A stretch of 64,000 nt of DNA from Bin75 sp965223955 (lineage in GTDB: Bacteria; Nitrospirota; Nitrospiria; Nitrospirales; UBA8639), in contig OZ245029.1 of NCBI GenBank assembly GCA_965223955.1, positions 1,364,001 to 1,428,000 of the forward strand, in the 5' to 3' direction. The translations under genes and the position numbers were made by a program. Shown here piece after piece: positions 32,672 through 41,336 of the stretch; the first letter of the stretch is position 1, and each line of letters begins with the position of its first letter. Below the pieces are notes generated by a model. It saw only the letters and a list, made by a program, of their open reading frames with translations, did no database searches and was not told the DNA's origin.

Positions 32672-33922
32672 ATGACAGAGCAGGGCAACAATCCTAAACC
32701 TTACCCGGCGCTTCGCAATATTCAATATTCGCCCATGAAGCAGGGGGAGGAGCACTACATCGTCTTGTGGGATCCCTCCGGGTTGAGCTCCGAGAAGCTC
32801 ATCATCCCGCTCAACTTTTTCCATCTGTTTCAATTTCTGGATGGCGAGCATTCCCCGGAACAAATTGGCGTCGAATACCTGAAAAAATATGGCGAGTTCA
32901 TGATGCCGGACAAGCTCGACCGGCTCATTGCCGACCTGGATCAGAAGCTGTTTCTCGAAGGCGACCGCTACGAGGCGGCGAAAGCGGCGGCGTTGAAGGC
33001 GTATCGTGATGCGCCGACGCGGAAACCTCGCTTTGCCGGTAAAAGCTACGAAGCCGATCCGCAGAAACTGCGCGAACAGCTTGCCGGATTCTTCACGTCC
33101 AAGGAAGGGCCCGGCCCCGATCCCTCCGAGAATCAGGGGAAGTCGATCAAGGGGTTGGTGGTCCCGAATTACGACGTGAACGTGGCCGGGCCGCTCTATG
33201 CGTGGGCCTACAAAACATTGCGTGAGGCGGAGGCGCCGGACGTCTATATGCTCTTCGGGACGGCCCACGCCGGGTTGGCGAAGCCGGTGGCCGTGACGGA
33301 TAAGGATTTCGAAAGTCCGTTGGGGGTCGTGCCGGTCAATCGGCCTCTCATGGAGGCGTTACGGTCCAAGGGTGGTGACGCGCTGTTCGCGGATGAATTG
33401 CGGCATGAAACGGAACACAGCATCGAATTTCAGTTGCCCTTTCTTCAGGAGACCGTGGGCACGCGGCAGTCCATCTCGATCGTTCCGGTTTTGTCGGCGT
33501 TTCCGCCCGGGTGTTTGATCGATCCGGCACTCAAGGATTTCGCCGACCAGGTTGAGCAGGTGGTGTCGCTGTTGAAAGACGCGATTGCCGCGTCAGGTCA
33601 GCGGGTCTGTCTCATCGCCAGTGCGAACCTCGCGCATATCGGTCTGCGCTACGGCGATGACAAGACCCCAACGGATTTTTCGTTCCACCGCTGCATGCAA
33701 ACCGACCTGGAAATGCTGAAACACGTCGAAAACGTCGATGCCCGGGGCTTTGCCGAATTTCTCCTCAAGGAACAGGACCGCCGCCACGTCTTGGGCTTCT
33801 CGGCGATTTATCTGCTCTTGCGATTGATCGAGGCGGAAAAAGGCGAGATTCTGCGCTACGATCGGGAGATCGTGGATCAATTCAACTCCACCACCACCTA
33901 CGCCAGCGCCGCGTTTTTTTAA
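32672..33922 (+). CDS. AmmeMemoRadiSam system protein B (Memo-like) with PqqD-like N-terminus
   Basis: A 416-residue protein. Residues about 115-416 follow the Memo fold: LFGTAHAG in place of the LGPSH motif, ELRHETEHSIEFQLPFLQ and VCLIASANLAHIGLRYGDD. The normal first motif, PHAGYxYSG, reads VVPNYDVNVAGPLYAWAY here, so the usual metal-binding His is missing. The first 100 residues (FHLFQFLDGEHSPEQIGVEYLKKYG, then LDRLIADLDQKLFLEG) resemble PqqD-like peptide-binding domains. No radical SAM or AMMECR1 partner is nearby. ATG 32672 follows AGGAG. A role beside the cyclophilin gene on the other strand is not evident. Confidence 0.82.
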   Translation: MTEQGNNPKPYPALRNIQYSPMKQGEEHYIVLWDPSGLSSEKLIIPLNFFHLFQFLDGEHSPEQIGVEYLKKYGEFMMPDKLDRLIADLDQKLFLEGDRYEAAKAAALKAYRDAPTRKPRFAGKSYEADPQKLREQLAGFFTSKEGPGPDPSENQGKSIKGLVVPNYDVNVAGPLYAWAYKTLREAEAPDVYMLFGTAHAGLAKPVAVTDKDFESPLGVVPVNRPLMEALRSKGGDALFADELRHETEHSIEFQLPFLQETVGTRQSISIVPVLSAFPPGCLIDPALKDFADQVEQVVSLLKDAIAASGQRVCLIASANLAHIGLRYGDDKTPTDFSFHRCMQTDLEMLKHVENVDARGFAEFLLKEQDRRHVLGFSAIYLLLRLIEAEKGEILRYDREIVDQFNSTTTYASAAFF

Positions 33923-33926
33923 GAAG

Positions 33927-33950
33927 CCGGCCGGGTTGCCGGCCTTACTC
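33927..33950. terminator. Possible bidirectional hairpin between convergent genes
   Basis: AAGCCGGC and GCCGGCCTT form an 8-bp stem with one bulge around CGGGTT, between the Memo-like gene and the minus-strand cyclophilin gene. The plus side is followed by CTTACTCTTCC and the minus side by CTTCTTAAAAAAA, so the T-tract is poor. Confidence 0.35.
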
Positions 33951-34475
33951 TTCCTCCACGTGGACCGTCATGGTCACGGGTTCCAATGGATTGTCCTCGG
34001 GGTCCCGTTCCAATGCCACGATCTTATCCACCACCTCCATGCCTTTCCTGACTTTTCCGAAGACAGTATAGGTCCGGTCCAGGCTGCTCGTATCTTCCAC
34101 GCAGATAAAAAACTGTGACCCATTGTCGTTGACGTCACGGGTTCGATCGTCGTTCCTGGGCATTTTGGCCATGGAGACCGTGCCGCGGCGGTGTGGCTGG
34201 TCGCTGGGTTCCGGAGTCAGGCTGAAGCCCGGTCCCCCGGTTCCATGCAGGCTTCGATCCGGTTCCTTACTGAGCGGGTCTCCCCCTTGGATGATGAAGC
34301 CGGGGATGATGCGGTGAAAAGCCGTTCCATTGTAGAATCCGATTTTGGCGAGGCTCAGAAAGCTGTCCACGTGGCGAGGGGCCACGTCCGGGTAAAACTG
34401 GATCGCGATGTTGCCGAACTTGGTGGAGATGACGACCTTGGGGTTTTTTTTCTTGAAGATCAGGGGCGCATTCAT
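33945..34475 (-). CDS. Cyclophilin-type peptidyl-prolyl isomerase
   Basis: A 176-residue cytoplasmic cyclophilin catalysing cis-trans isomerisation of Xaa-Pro bonds. Conserved segments include FGNIAIQFYPDVAPRHVDSFL, FYNGTAFHRIIPGFIIQGGDP (catalytic Arg and the FHRxIPxF motif), GSQFFICVED and YTVFGKVRKGMEVVDKI. No signal peptide is present. The C-terminus is slightly acidic (VHVEEE). Confidence 0.95.
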   Translation of the reverse strand: MNAPLIFKKKNPKVVISTKFGNIAIQFYPDVAPRHVDSFLSLAKIGFYNGTAFHRIIPGFIIQGGDPLSKEPDRSLHGTGGPGFSLTPEPSDQPHRRGTVSMAKMPRNDDRTRDVNDNGSQFFICVEDTSSLDRTYTVFGKVRKGMEVVDKIVALERDPEDNPLEPVTMTVHVEEE

Positions 34476-34766
34476 CGGCGGACTCTATCAAGGCAGGCGG
34501 ACGTTCGGCAACCATTGCCGTTGATACGAAAATAGCCGACGACACTCCGAACTGTCATTCCTGCGAAAGCAGGAATCCAGTCTTGCCTTTTGTGGGATGG
34601 TTCAGGTGCAAAAGAAAGAACAAAAGACTCTGGATCCCCGATTAAGAATGTCGGGGATGACAGTCGTAGCAGTTGCAGGTCGGGGTAGGTCGGATTAGCG
34701 AAGCGTAATCCGACAATCCCAGCGTAACCCGACAGTGACCTTACAAAGGGGAGGAAAAGGACGCGG
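34476..34766. repeat. R3, R2 and partial R1 repeats
   Basis: Compound R3 units at 34552-34663, R2 units at 34685-34734 and a lone R1 arm (CCTTACAAAGGGGAGG) at about 34739-34754, immediately before the convergent MFS gene end. Confidence 0.75.
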
Positions 34767-36074
34767 TCATTCTCTCCGCGTCAGGCCATCCGCCGGTCGG
34801 ATGCCGAGCCAGCATAATGCGCCTATGAATGCCAGGACGGCCGCGACCCCGAGGGCGACGGTCCATCCGAATTGGTCCGCGATCCAGGGCGTGAGCGTGG
34901 GGGAGAGAGTGCCGCCCAGATTGGCGCCGGTATTCATCACCCCGGAGAGGGTTCCGGCGTGGGTTTTTGACAGGTCCACGGTCGAACTCCAAAACGCTCC
35001 GATGGTGAAATACAGCCACCCCGCTCCCAAGGATAACAAGGCCAGGGCGGTGAAGGGTTCCTCGATCGCCGCTCCCCCGATGATCGAGAGGGCTGCCAGG
35101 GCCATTCCCCAAGCCCCGACCCAGGGGCGTCCTTTGTTCAAGCCGAATCGTGCTGACAGGCGGTCCGTGACCCAGCCGCCGATTGGACAAAAGATCATCA
35201 TGGCTATAAAGGGACTTGCGGCGAAGAAGGCACCTCGCAGCACGCTGAAGTTTCGTACGTCCACGAGGTAGAGGTAAAACCATGACAGATACACGTAGGC
35301 CACGTACCCGAAACAGGTATAACTCAAGACCAGCCACCACACGCTTGGAGTTTGTGCAAAGGCTTTCCAGGGAACGGGGGTCGGGGCCTCCGGCACGTTC
35401 CGCAAGGGCGCGTTGCCGCGGATCAGCGCGGCTTCCCCGGCATTGACCCGTGGATGCGTTTCCGGCCGGTCCGTGGCAAACCGGAACCACAGCATGGCGA
35501 TGAGCAGGCCGAGTCCTCCGGCCCAATAGAAGGCCATCTGCCACCCGTAATTCACCATGATCCAAGCCGTGATCGGGGGGGTGAGCGCGGACCCGACCCC
35601 GATGCCGCTGATCGTGATCGCGATGCCGAGTCCTCGCTCATGCGGGCCGCACCAATTGGCCACGGTTCGGTTGAAATTCGGTAATGCGGCGGCTTCGCCC
35701 ACGCCGATCAGGAATCGCACGATCATCAGCGATCCCCAAATGCCCACGACCCCTGCGAGAAACGACGACGGGGCCAGGGCGGTCATCGCCGTAAAGAGCG
35801 ACCACCAGACCACGGCCAGGGTCAGGACCGTTCTGGGTCCCCATCGGTCTCCCAGCCGGCCCCCGGGGATTTGAAACAGGGCATAGCCCAGGACGAAGGC
35901 TGAAAAAATCTGCCCCATCTGGACATTGGTGAGCCCGAGGGCCGGGATCATCTGCCGTGCCGTGACTGAAATATTGACCCTGTCTATATAGGTAATAATG
36001 CTGATTGCAAACAGGAGGGCCAGGATGGTCCAGCGTGTGTGGGATGGCTTGAGTTCTGTTGCGGGCTGGGACAT
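34767..36074 (-). CDS. MFS transporter, anion:cation symporter-like
   Basis: A 435-residue transporter from the ATG at 36074. It shows 12 predicted membrane segments and the MFS motif GGRLGDRWGPRTVL between helices 2 and 3, and a related WVTDRLSARFG later. Helix 1 contains ISIITYIDRVNISVTARQM, typical of the ACS group (hexuronate, glucarate or phthalate transporters). The substrate cannot be read from sequence. The open frame extends 47 codons further upstream, but MSQPATELK is the likely start. Confidence 0.88.
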   Translation of the reverse strand: MSQPATELKPSHTRWTILALLFAISIITYIDRVNISVTARQMIPALGLTNVQMGQIFSAFVLGYALFQIPGGRLGDRWGPRTVLTLAVVWWSLFTAMTALAPSSFLAGVVGIWGSLMIVRFLIGVGEAAALPNFNRTVANWCGPHERGLGIAITISGIGVGSALTPPITAWIMVNYGWQMAFYWAGGLGLLIAMLWFRFATDRPETHPRVNAGEAALIRGNAPLRNVPEAPTPVPWKAFAQTPSVWWLVLSYTCFGYVAYVYLSWFYLYLVDVRNFSVLRGAFFAASPFIAMMIFCPIGGWVTDRLSARFGLNKGRPWVGAWGMALAALSIIGGAAIEEPFTALALLSLGAGWLYFTIGAFWSSTVDLSKTHAGTLSGVMNTGANLGGTLSPTLTPWIADQFGWTVALGVAAVLAFIGALCWLGIRPADGLTRRE

Positions 36075-36254
36075 GAATTTTCTCTTTCCGGGTGAGCACT
36101 GTAACGGGGTTTGTTGGAGAATGCCAGATGGTACGTCTATTAAGGGGAAGTTACTGGTTGAAACTTGGTCTTGGTCCGTGATAGAGGGAGCCTTCGGTAT
36201 AGGGCTTTGAGGCATATATCCTTACGCCATACAAAATCAGGAGGATAAAGGACA

Positions 36255-37109
36255 ATGGCAACGAGAGCCCGGGAAACAACCAAAGCCAAGGAGAAAAAGT
36301 CTGGGCGGTCCGTATCCAAAGCCAAGGTGTCGAAGTCCAAGGCAAAGGCTTCCCCTTCGACTCCGCTCAGGGCAGGCTCAGCCAAATCGAAACCGGCGAA
36401 GGCGGCAAAGGTGGCCCAAAAGGATGCACTCAAGTCCAAGAAGGCGAAGACCCCTTCCAAGGCTTTGCTGAAAAAGAATGTGACGAAAAAGACTGCGATA
36501 AAAAAGGTGGCCGCCAAGAAGGCCACCGCCAAGAAAGCTGCCGTGAAGAAGGCGGCCGCAAAGCCCGTGAAAAACCGTCCGGCAACCGTCAAAGAGAAAG
36601 CGCGCAAGAAGGTCGTGGTAAAGGCGAAAGAGGTGGCCGCCAAGAAGGCCACTGCCAAGAAGGTTGTCGTGAAGAAAACGGCTGCAAAGCCCATACAAAA
36701 ACGTCCGGCTAAGGGGAAAGCGCGCGAGACGGTCGCGGTGAGCCCGAAGAAAGTTACCAAGCCCACCCCGACACCTGAAGCGAAGGCCGTGACGCCGGCG
36801 AAGAGCCTCTCCCCCGGTGAAAGGGAGAAGGTGTCTCAAGACGTGACTGCCGCCGTGGTCCCTGACTCACTCGAATCGGATTTGTCCGGATTCGATGATG
36901 AGCCGGCCGATGAGTTTTCTGCAGATCTGGACGATGATATGTCCGGGGACATTTCCGATGACTTTGATGATAACGCAGGATTCGGTCCTCTTGCCGAAGA
37001 CCGCGATGATGATCTGACCGAAGATTTGTCCGAGGAGTTGGAAGCCGAGAAATATTTCAGGGAAGCGGAGGCGGGGTTGGATGATGACGATTTGCCTCGT
37101 GGGTGGTAA
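36255..37109 (+). CDS. Histone H1-like Lys/Ala-rich protein with acidic tail
   Basis: A 284-residue protein of two halves. Residues 1-195 are dominated by Lys, Ala and Thr with repeated KKAAAKK / AKKATAKK motifs, like bacterial H1-type nucleoid proteins. Residues 205-284 are strongly acidic (DDEPADEFSADLDDDMSGD). Two segments derive from repeats: an R4 unit encodes PSTPLRAGSA at about residues 34-42, and an R5-like hairpin encodes SLSPGEREKVS near 184-194. A strong ribosome binding site (CAGGAGG) precedes the ATG. A DNA-binding or histone-like role is inferred from composition only. Confidence 0.75.
   Translation: MATRARETTKAKEKKSGRSVSKAKVSKSKAKASPSTPLRAGSAKSKPAKAAKVAQKDALKSKKAKTPSKALLKKNVTKKTAIKKVAAKKATAKKAAVKKAAAKPVKNRPATVKEKARKKVVVKAKEVAAKKATAKKVVVKKTAAKPIQKRPAKGKARETVAVSPKKVTKPTPTPEAKAVTPAKSLSPGEREKVSQDVTAAVVPDSLESDLSGFDDEPADEFSADLDDDMSGDISDDFDDNAGFGPLAEDRDDDLTEDLSEELEAEKYFREAEAGLDDDDLPRGW
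36353..36380. repeat. R4 unit inside the histone-like gene
   Basis: CCCTTCGACTCCGCTCAGGG followed by CAGG is an inverted-orientation R4 copy and is read in frame as STPLRAGSA. Confidence 0.8.
36804..36834. repeat. R5-like unit inside the histone-like gene
   Basis: CCTCTCCCCCGGTGAAAGGGAG plus AAGGTG resembles the intergenic R5 hairpins at 11448, 19393 and 44639 and is read as LSPGEREKV. Confidence 0.7.
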
Positions 37110-37183
37110 AGGGACTGCGGGTGCTAACACCAATGGTCCCGTTGCGATAGGGTGTATTAACGACCTTTGTAAAGGAGGATTGA

Positions 37184-37843
37184 ATGTCTGAGGCTGAAGG
37201 CTTACCACGAATCGGCGAGAAAGCCCCTGATTTTTCTGCGGGGACCACCTTGTCTCAAGATTTTGAATTCAGCGCCTGGCAAGAGCAGGATTGGGTCGTC
37301 TTCTTCTCCCATCCCGCGGATTTTACGCCCGTGTGTACCACGGAATTGGTGGAATTTGCCCGCCGGCACGAGGACTTCAGAAAAAAAGGCGTCAAGTTGC
37401 TCGGGGTCAGTGTAGACAGCATCCATGCCCATCTGGCCTGGCTCGTGAATATCAAGGAGAAACTGGGCATGACGATTCCCTATCCCTTGGTGGCGGACGT
37501 CGATATGCAGGTTGCTCGACTCTACGGCATGATCCATCCCGGGGCCAGTGCAACCGCAACGGTCCGTGCGTTGTTCGTGATTGATCCCAAACGCGTGATC
37601 CGGGCCCTGATCTACTATCCGATGAACGTCGGGCGGAACGTGGACGAAGTCCTCCGGTTGGTCACGGCACTCCAAACGGCCGACAACTTTTCCTGCGCGA
37701 CCCCGGCCAATTGGCAAGAGGGTGAAAAAGTGGTCGTGTCGCCCCCCAAAACGGTTGAGGAAGTCGAGGAACGGCTCAGCCATTCCGATCGGGAAGTCAA
37801 AGATTTTTACCTCACCTTGAAAGATCCGAAGCCGCAAGCCTGA
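37184..37843 (+). CDS. 1-Cys type peroxiredoxin
   Basis: An AhpC/TSA family thiol peroxidase of 219 residues that reduces peroxides. The peroxidatic Cys lies in PADFTPVCTTELVEFARRH, near residue 50. The later VDSIHAHLAWLVNI and GRNVDEVLRLVTALQ segments are typical of the Prx6 class. One further Cys occurs in NFSCATPANWQEG, also common in archaeal and bacterial Prx6-like proteins. The C-terminal dimerisation domain is full length. AAAGGAGG precedes the ATG at 37184. Confidence 0.94.
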   Translation: MSEAEGLPRIGEKAPDFSAGTTLSQDFEFSAWQEQDWVVFFSHPADFTPVCTTELVEFARRHEDFRKKGVKLLGVSVDSIHAHLAWLVNIKEKLGMTIPYPLVADVDMQVARLYGMIHPGASATATVRALFVIDPKRVIRALIYYPMNVGRNVDEVLRLVTALQTADNFSCATPANWQEGEKVVVSPPKTVEEVEERLSHSDREVKDFYLTLKDPKPQA

Positions 37844-38116
37844 GGCCGGGTCGTCCTCGACTGGAGAATGCCATTTCTCCGAAGCCTCGCTCTTCCTTCG
37901 GCAGTACCGCTGTCGGGTTACGCTACGCTAACCCGACCTACGGTCTCCTCTCGTTCCCTCCCCTTTGTAAGGGGAGGCGAGGTGGGGTAGAGTAGAGTTG
38001 ACCGCTCATGGAGCACGAGGTTTCGCCGTCCTACCCGCAGGCTCTACCTCCCCTCACCCCTCCTTACAAATAAATGAAGGGAAAGGGACAAAGCTTTTTC
38101 CCATAGCGTCGTATTA
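37844..38116. repeat. R2 and R1 repeats after the peroxiredoxin gene
   Basis: R2 at 37911-37941 (TGTCGGGTTACGC with the complementary GCTAACCCGAC) and R1 at 37954-38086. The R1 right arm ends TTACAAATAAATGAAGGG, so it is degraded compared with other copies. Confidence 0.78.
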
Positions 38117-39202
38117 ATGGTCATGCCAATGTCCAGATGGTCCGTGAGCGTCCTTTGCGTGGTCGTCTGGGTCGTGGGGTCGGCCATGTCCTGGGGTGTC
38201 TGCCGTGTCGAAGAGGGTGCGGACCCCCGGGTGATGGTTCGCCAGTTGGAAGGAACCTGTAGCGACGAGGACCGGTACGCGCTGGCCGTTTCGGCGGACG
38301 ACGTGTTGATGGCCTTGCACCAGGGCAGGGGGGTGGTCTTGAAAGGGGTCGTGCTTGCGGGCGACCTTTCCTTGGACAGGTTGAACCTTCAGCCCTTTGA
38401 ACCGGGGTTGATCCGGCATTCGGCGATCGCCGAACGCATCGAAGCCGAGCAGGTGTCCGCGGTTCGCGTCATGCACGGGTCTTTCATTCTTGAAGACGTG
38501 GAGGTCCAGGGCATTCTTGCGACCAACCTCATCGAGCCCGGGTACGTGGTGGTCCGAGGGCCGGTGAGCCTGCGGGGAAGCACCATCCGGCGGTCCCTGG
38601 ACTTGTCCCGGATGGTCTTCCTGGATCGAGCCGATTTTTCCGACATGCACATCGGCCATGAGGGATTTTTCATTCGAGCCCTGTTTGCCCGGGATGCCGA
38701 TTTTACCCGGACGTCGTTTGGAACCCATTCCCGGTTTCATCAGGCTCGGTTTCTGGGGAAGGCTGCGTTTACAGGGGCGCGGTTTCACGGCCTCGCGGAA
38801 TTCCTGGAAGTCTCCTTTGCAGAGGACGCCGGGTTTGCGCGCACCCGGTTTCATCAGGGGACGGGCTTTTCCGGGAGCCGGTTTCACAAAACACTGGATG
38901 CGTCCGAGGCCAGGTTTGACCGTGAAGTGTATTTTCGGTTTACCGAGTATCAGGGTAAGGCGGATTTCCACCGGGCCCTGTTTCGGAACACGGCGGACTT
39001 TACGGAAGCCCGGTTTCAAGGAGCCGTCGATTTTCGAGGGGTCGTTTTCGAGAAATCTCCCCTGATTTCCGGTGTCGATCTTCCCGACCAAGGTGGCGAA
39101 GGAGGACCGAGCGTTCAGGACCGCGATTTCCTCTTCCTGCTCTTCATTCTGGCTCTCCTGGGGTTGATGCTGCTGGCGGTCTGGAAGAAAAAATCCTGGT
39201 GA
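38117..39202 (+). CDS. Secreted pentapeptide-repeat protein with C-terminal membrane anchor
   Basis: A 361-residue protein. A signal peptide (SVSVLCVVVWVVGSAMSWGV) leads into an N-terminal domain, and from about residue 160 to 320 a run of pentapeptide repeats, with A(D/E)F-type units such as ADFTR, ARFLG, ARFHG and ADFTE. These fold into a right-handed quadrilateral beta helix. A hydrophobic C-terminal helix (FLFLLFILALLGLMLLAVW) followed by KKKSW would anchor it in the membrane facing outward. The function is not known; pentapeptide proteins range from gyrase mimics to structural proteins. Candidate starts at 38117, 38123 and 38129 cannot be separated. Confidence 0.82.
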   Translation: MVMPMSRWSVSVLCVVVWVVGSAMSWGVCRVEEGADPRVMVRQLEGTCSDEDRYALAVSADDVLMALHQGRGVVLKGVVLAGDLSLDRLNLQPFEPGLIRHSAIAERIEAEQVSAVRVMHGSFILEDVEVQGILATNLIEPGYVVVRGPVSLRGSTIRRSLDLSRMVFLDRADFSDMHIGHEGFFIRALFARDADFTRTSFGTHSRFHQARFLGKAAFTGARFHGLAEFLEVSFAEDAGFARTRFHQGTGFSGSRFHKTLDASEARFDREVYFRFTEYQGKADFHRALFRNTADFTEARFQGAVDFRGVVFEKSPLISGVDLPDQGGEGGPSVQDRDFLFLLFILALLGLMLLAVWKKKSW

Positions 39203-39365
39203 GAGGACAGGCACGCAGGCCTGTCCCTACACAATCCCAAATCCACAATATATAGAAGTTTCTATTGCCTCTCTCCACTAAAAGTGGTATACCAATTTAC
39301 TTAAGTTGCGCTGCTGGAATGGCAGGGCGTCTTCCCATTTTCGAACGTGAAGCCGGTGGTATCAC
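39203..39365. repeat. Short gap with R6 trace before scpA
   Basis: One or two R6-like heptamers (AATCCACA type) lie at 39232-39262. A CACAGG/CCTGTCC inverted pair at 39207-39224 flanks GCACGCAGG. No terminator or strong promoter is evident. Confidence 0.5.
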
Positions 39366-40181
39366 ATGGAGCAGGTCGAAATCGCATATGAGGTGAAGCT
39401 CGAGGCCTTCAGTGGTCCTCTCGACCTTTTGCTCCACCTCATTCGCAAGCATGAAATCAATATCTACGATATCCCCATTGCCCTGATCACCCGGCAATAT
39501 CTCGAGTATCTTCACGTCATGAAGGAACTCGATCTCTCTTTTGCCGGTGACTTTTTGGTGATGGCCTCGACCCTGATTCATATCAAGTCTCGAATGCTGC
39601 TCCCGCAGGAAACGGGACCGGAGCCAGGGGAAGAAGAGGGCGAAGATCCTCGGAGTGAGTTGGTGCGTCGGCTCGTCGAGTACCAGCAGTTCAAGGAAGT
39701 CGCCGGGCGACTGTCCGATCAGGAAAGACTGTGGCGGCAGATGTTCCAACGGGAGCCCGAACAGAGCCAGCCGCTCCGGGAAGTGTTTTCCGATGACGTG
39801 CACGTCTTTGACCTGTTGAGTGCCCTGCAGGAAGTCCTGGCGCAGACCGACGCGTCCACGGGGATCGAGTTCACAGCGGATACCATGACGGTTCAAGACC
39901 GTATCAACAGCGTGATCGAACGGCTGGAAGAGACCCCGACCCTTAGCTTTGCCGCGTTGTTTGAAGGTGCGACCGATCGGTTAATGGTGATCGTCACCTT
40001 TTTGGCGTTGTTGGAACTCGTGCGGATGAAACTGGTCCGTATGACGCAAGTGAATTTCGGAGGTCCCATTCGGATTGCCCGCACGTTTCTCGCGTGGCAA
40101 TCCGAAGGTGACGGTACACCGCCCCAGGCAACGAACAATGATGACCACAATGGAGGCTTCAATGGGAATGGAATCCTCTGA
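39366..40181 (+). CDS. scpA: Segregation and condensation protein A
   Basis: ScpA is the kleisin that bridges SMC heads in bacterial condensin. The 271-residue protein starts with the SMC-binding helix region YEVKLEAFSGPLDLLLHLIRKHEINIYDIPIA and includes LVMASTLIHIKSRMLLP. The C-terminal winged helix is FAALFEGATDRLMVIVTFLALLELVRMKLV. It overlaps scpB by 20 bases, so the two are coupled. No smc gene is in the window. Confidence 0.96.
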   Translation: MEQVEIAYEVKLEAFSGPLDLLLHLIRKHEINIYDIPIALITRQYLEYLHVMKELDLSFAGDFLVMASTLIHIKSRMLLPQETGPEPGEEEGEDPRSELVRRLVEYQQFKEVAGRLSDQERLWRQMFQREPEQSQPLREVFSDDVHVFDLLSALQEVLAQTDASTGIEFTADTMTVQDRINSVIERLEETPTLSFAALFEGATDRLMVIVTFLALLELVRMKLVRMTQVNFGGPIRIARTFLAWQSEGDGTPPQATNNDDHNGGFNGNGIL

Positions 40182-40959
40182 CAAGACATGCATGCCTGCC
40201 CTGAGCCCAGTCGAAGGGACCGAGTTCGTGGAATCGGCCCAGGACCACTCTCCCTCGTCTATGGCCGGGGACTCTTCTGATGAGCGTTCGGAGGGTGAAG
40301 TCGCGGGCCTCGCCGACGCATTGAGTGAGCAGGAACTCAAGGGGATCATCGAAGCCCTGTTGTTCGTGTCCCGCGAGCCCCTTCTCCTCGACAAAGTCAC
40401 CACGGTGTTGGCGGGACCGCCCAAGGTGGCGGTGTATAATGCCGTGAAGGCCCTTCAGCATGATTATGACCAGGAAGGTCGTGGTCTCCAGATTGTCGAA
40501 CTGGCCGGTGGCTACGTCATGATCACGCGGCCCGATTGCGCCCCGTGGATCACCAGACTCAATAAGGTCAAAGCTTCCGTCAAAGTGTCCCGGTCCGCCT
40601 TGGAGACCTTGGCGATCATTGCCTATAAACAACCGACCATGCGTGCGGAGATCGAACAGATTCGCGGGGTCGAAACGTCGAGCGTGTTGCGGACGTTGCT
40701 CGACCAAAAACTCATCCGCATCGTCGGGCGAAAGGATATTCCCGGCCGTCCGATCCTGTATGGCACGTCCAAGACCTTCCTTCAAAAATTCGGACTTCGG
40801 GATCTTCGGGACTTGCCGCCCCTTCGTGACTTTGCCGCATTGGGGCAGGGAGAGAATCCCGAACTCTTCGAAGAAGAATCGGATGGTCCTCATCAAGCCG
40901 GAGCCGAACCGGTCGTCCAGGAACCCGCCCCGGAGTATCCCGAACCCGTCGCCACGTAG
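40162..40959 (+). CDS. scpB: Segregation and condensation protein B
   Basis: ScpB is the KITE subunit that dimerises on ScpA. The 265-residue protein has two winged helices: ELKGIIEALLFVSREPLLLDKV and SALETLAIIAYKQPTMRAEIEQIRGVETSSVLRTLLDQKLI. GGAGG at 40152-40156 selects ATG 40162. Residues 1-55 form a low-complexity N-terminal extension; part of it (PALSPVEG, residues about 12-19) is encoded by an R4 unit. The C-terminal tail is acidic and disordered. Confidence 0.94.
   Translation: MGMESSDKTCMPALSPVEGTEFVESAQDHSPSSMAGDSSDERSEGEVAGLADALSEQELKGIIEALLFVSREPLLLDKVTTVLAGPPKVAVYNAVKALQHDYDQEGRGLQIVELAGGYVMITRPDCAPWITRLNKVKASVKVSRSALETLAIIAYKQPTMRAEIEQIRGVETSSVLRTLLDQKLIRIVGRKDIPGRPILYGTSKTFLQKFGLRDLRDLPPLRDFAALGQGENPELFEEESDGPHQAGAEPVVQEPAPEYPEPVAT
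40194..40218. repeat. R4 unit inside scpB
   Basis: GCCTGCCCTGAGC followed by CAGTCGAAGGG is an R4 copy read as PALSPVEG in the N-terminal extension of ScpB, in a different frame from the copies in the histone-like gene and hflX. Confidence 0.8.
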
Positions 40960-41336
40960 GGGCGGACCTGCGTGTCCGCTTTGCTTCCGTCGCCTGAGGC
41001 GGATCCTTTCTCTTTCCAAACCATCGACTTTCTCGATATAGTGCCCTCTACGCTTGCGGGAAGAACGCGCTCTTCCCGCAAGCCCGGAAGAAGGAATGCA
41101 AATGTTCAGTAATGCGTTGACGTAATGTTCAGCCTGAGTGGCGAGCACCCATATTTTTTCCCTCCCCTTTGTAAGGGGAGGTCAGGTGGGGTAGAGCCCT
41201 ATCGTCTGGTGACTGCAAATGCCTCTACCTCCCCTCGCCCCTCCCGATCCTTCGGCTACGCTCAGGACAAGCAAAGGAGGGGAAAAGATAAGGCGGCAAT
41301 TGTCAACGAATGAGTGAACACATACAAGGAACACGT
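40960..41336. repeat. R1 and R9 repeats upstream of the Fe-S flavoprotein gene
   Basis: A GCGGGAAGA/TCTTCCCGC inverted repeat lies at 41057-41081. An R9-like unit is at about 41099-41117. R1 occupies 41159-41284 with an embedded R4 unit (41246-41273), and R9 again at 41297-41324 overlaps the upstream reading frame of the next gene. A ribosome binding site (AAGGAAC) lies at 41325-41331. Confidence 0.78.
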
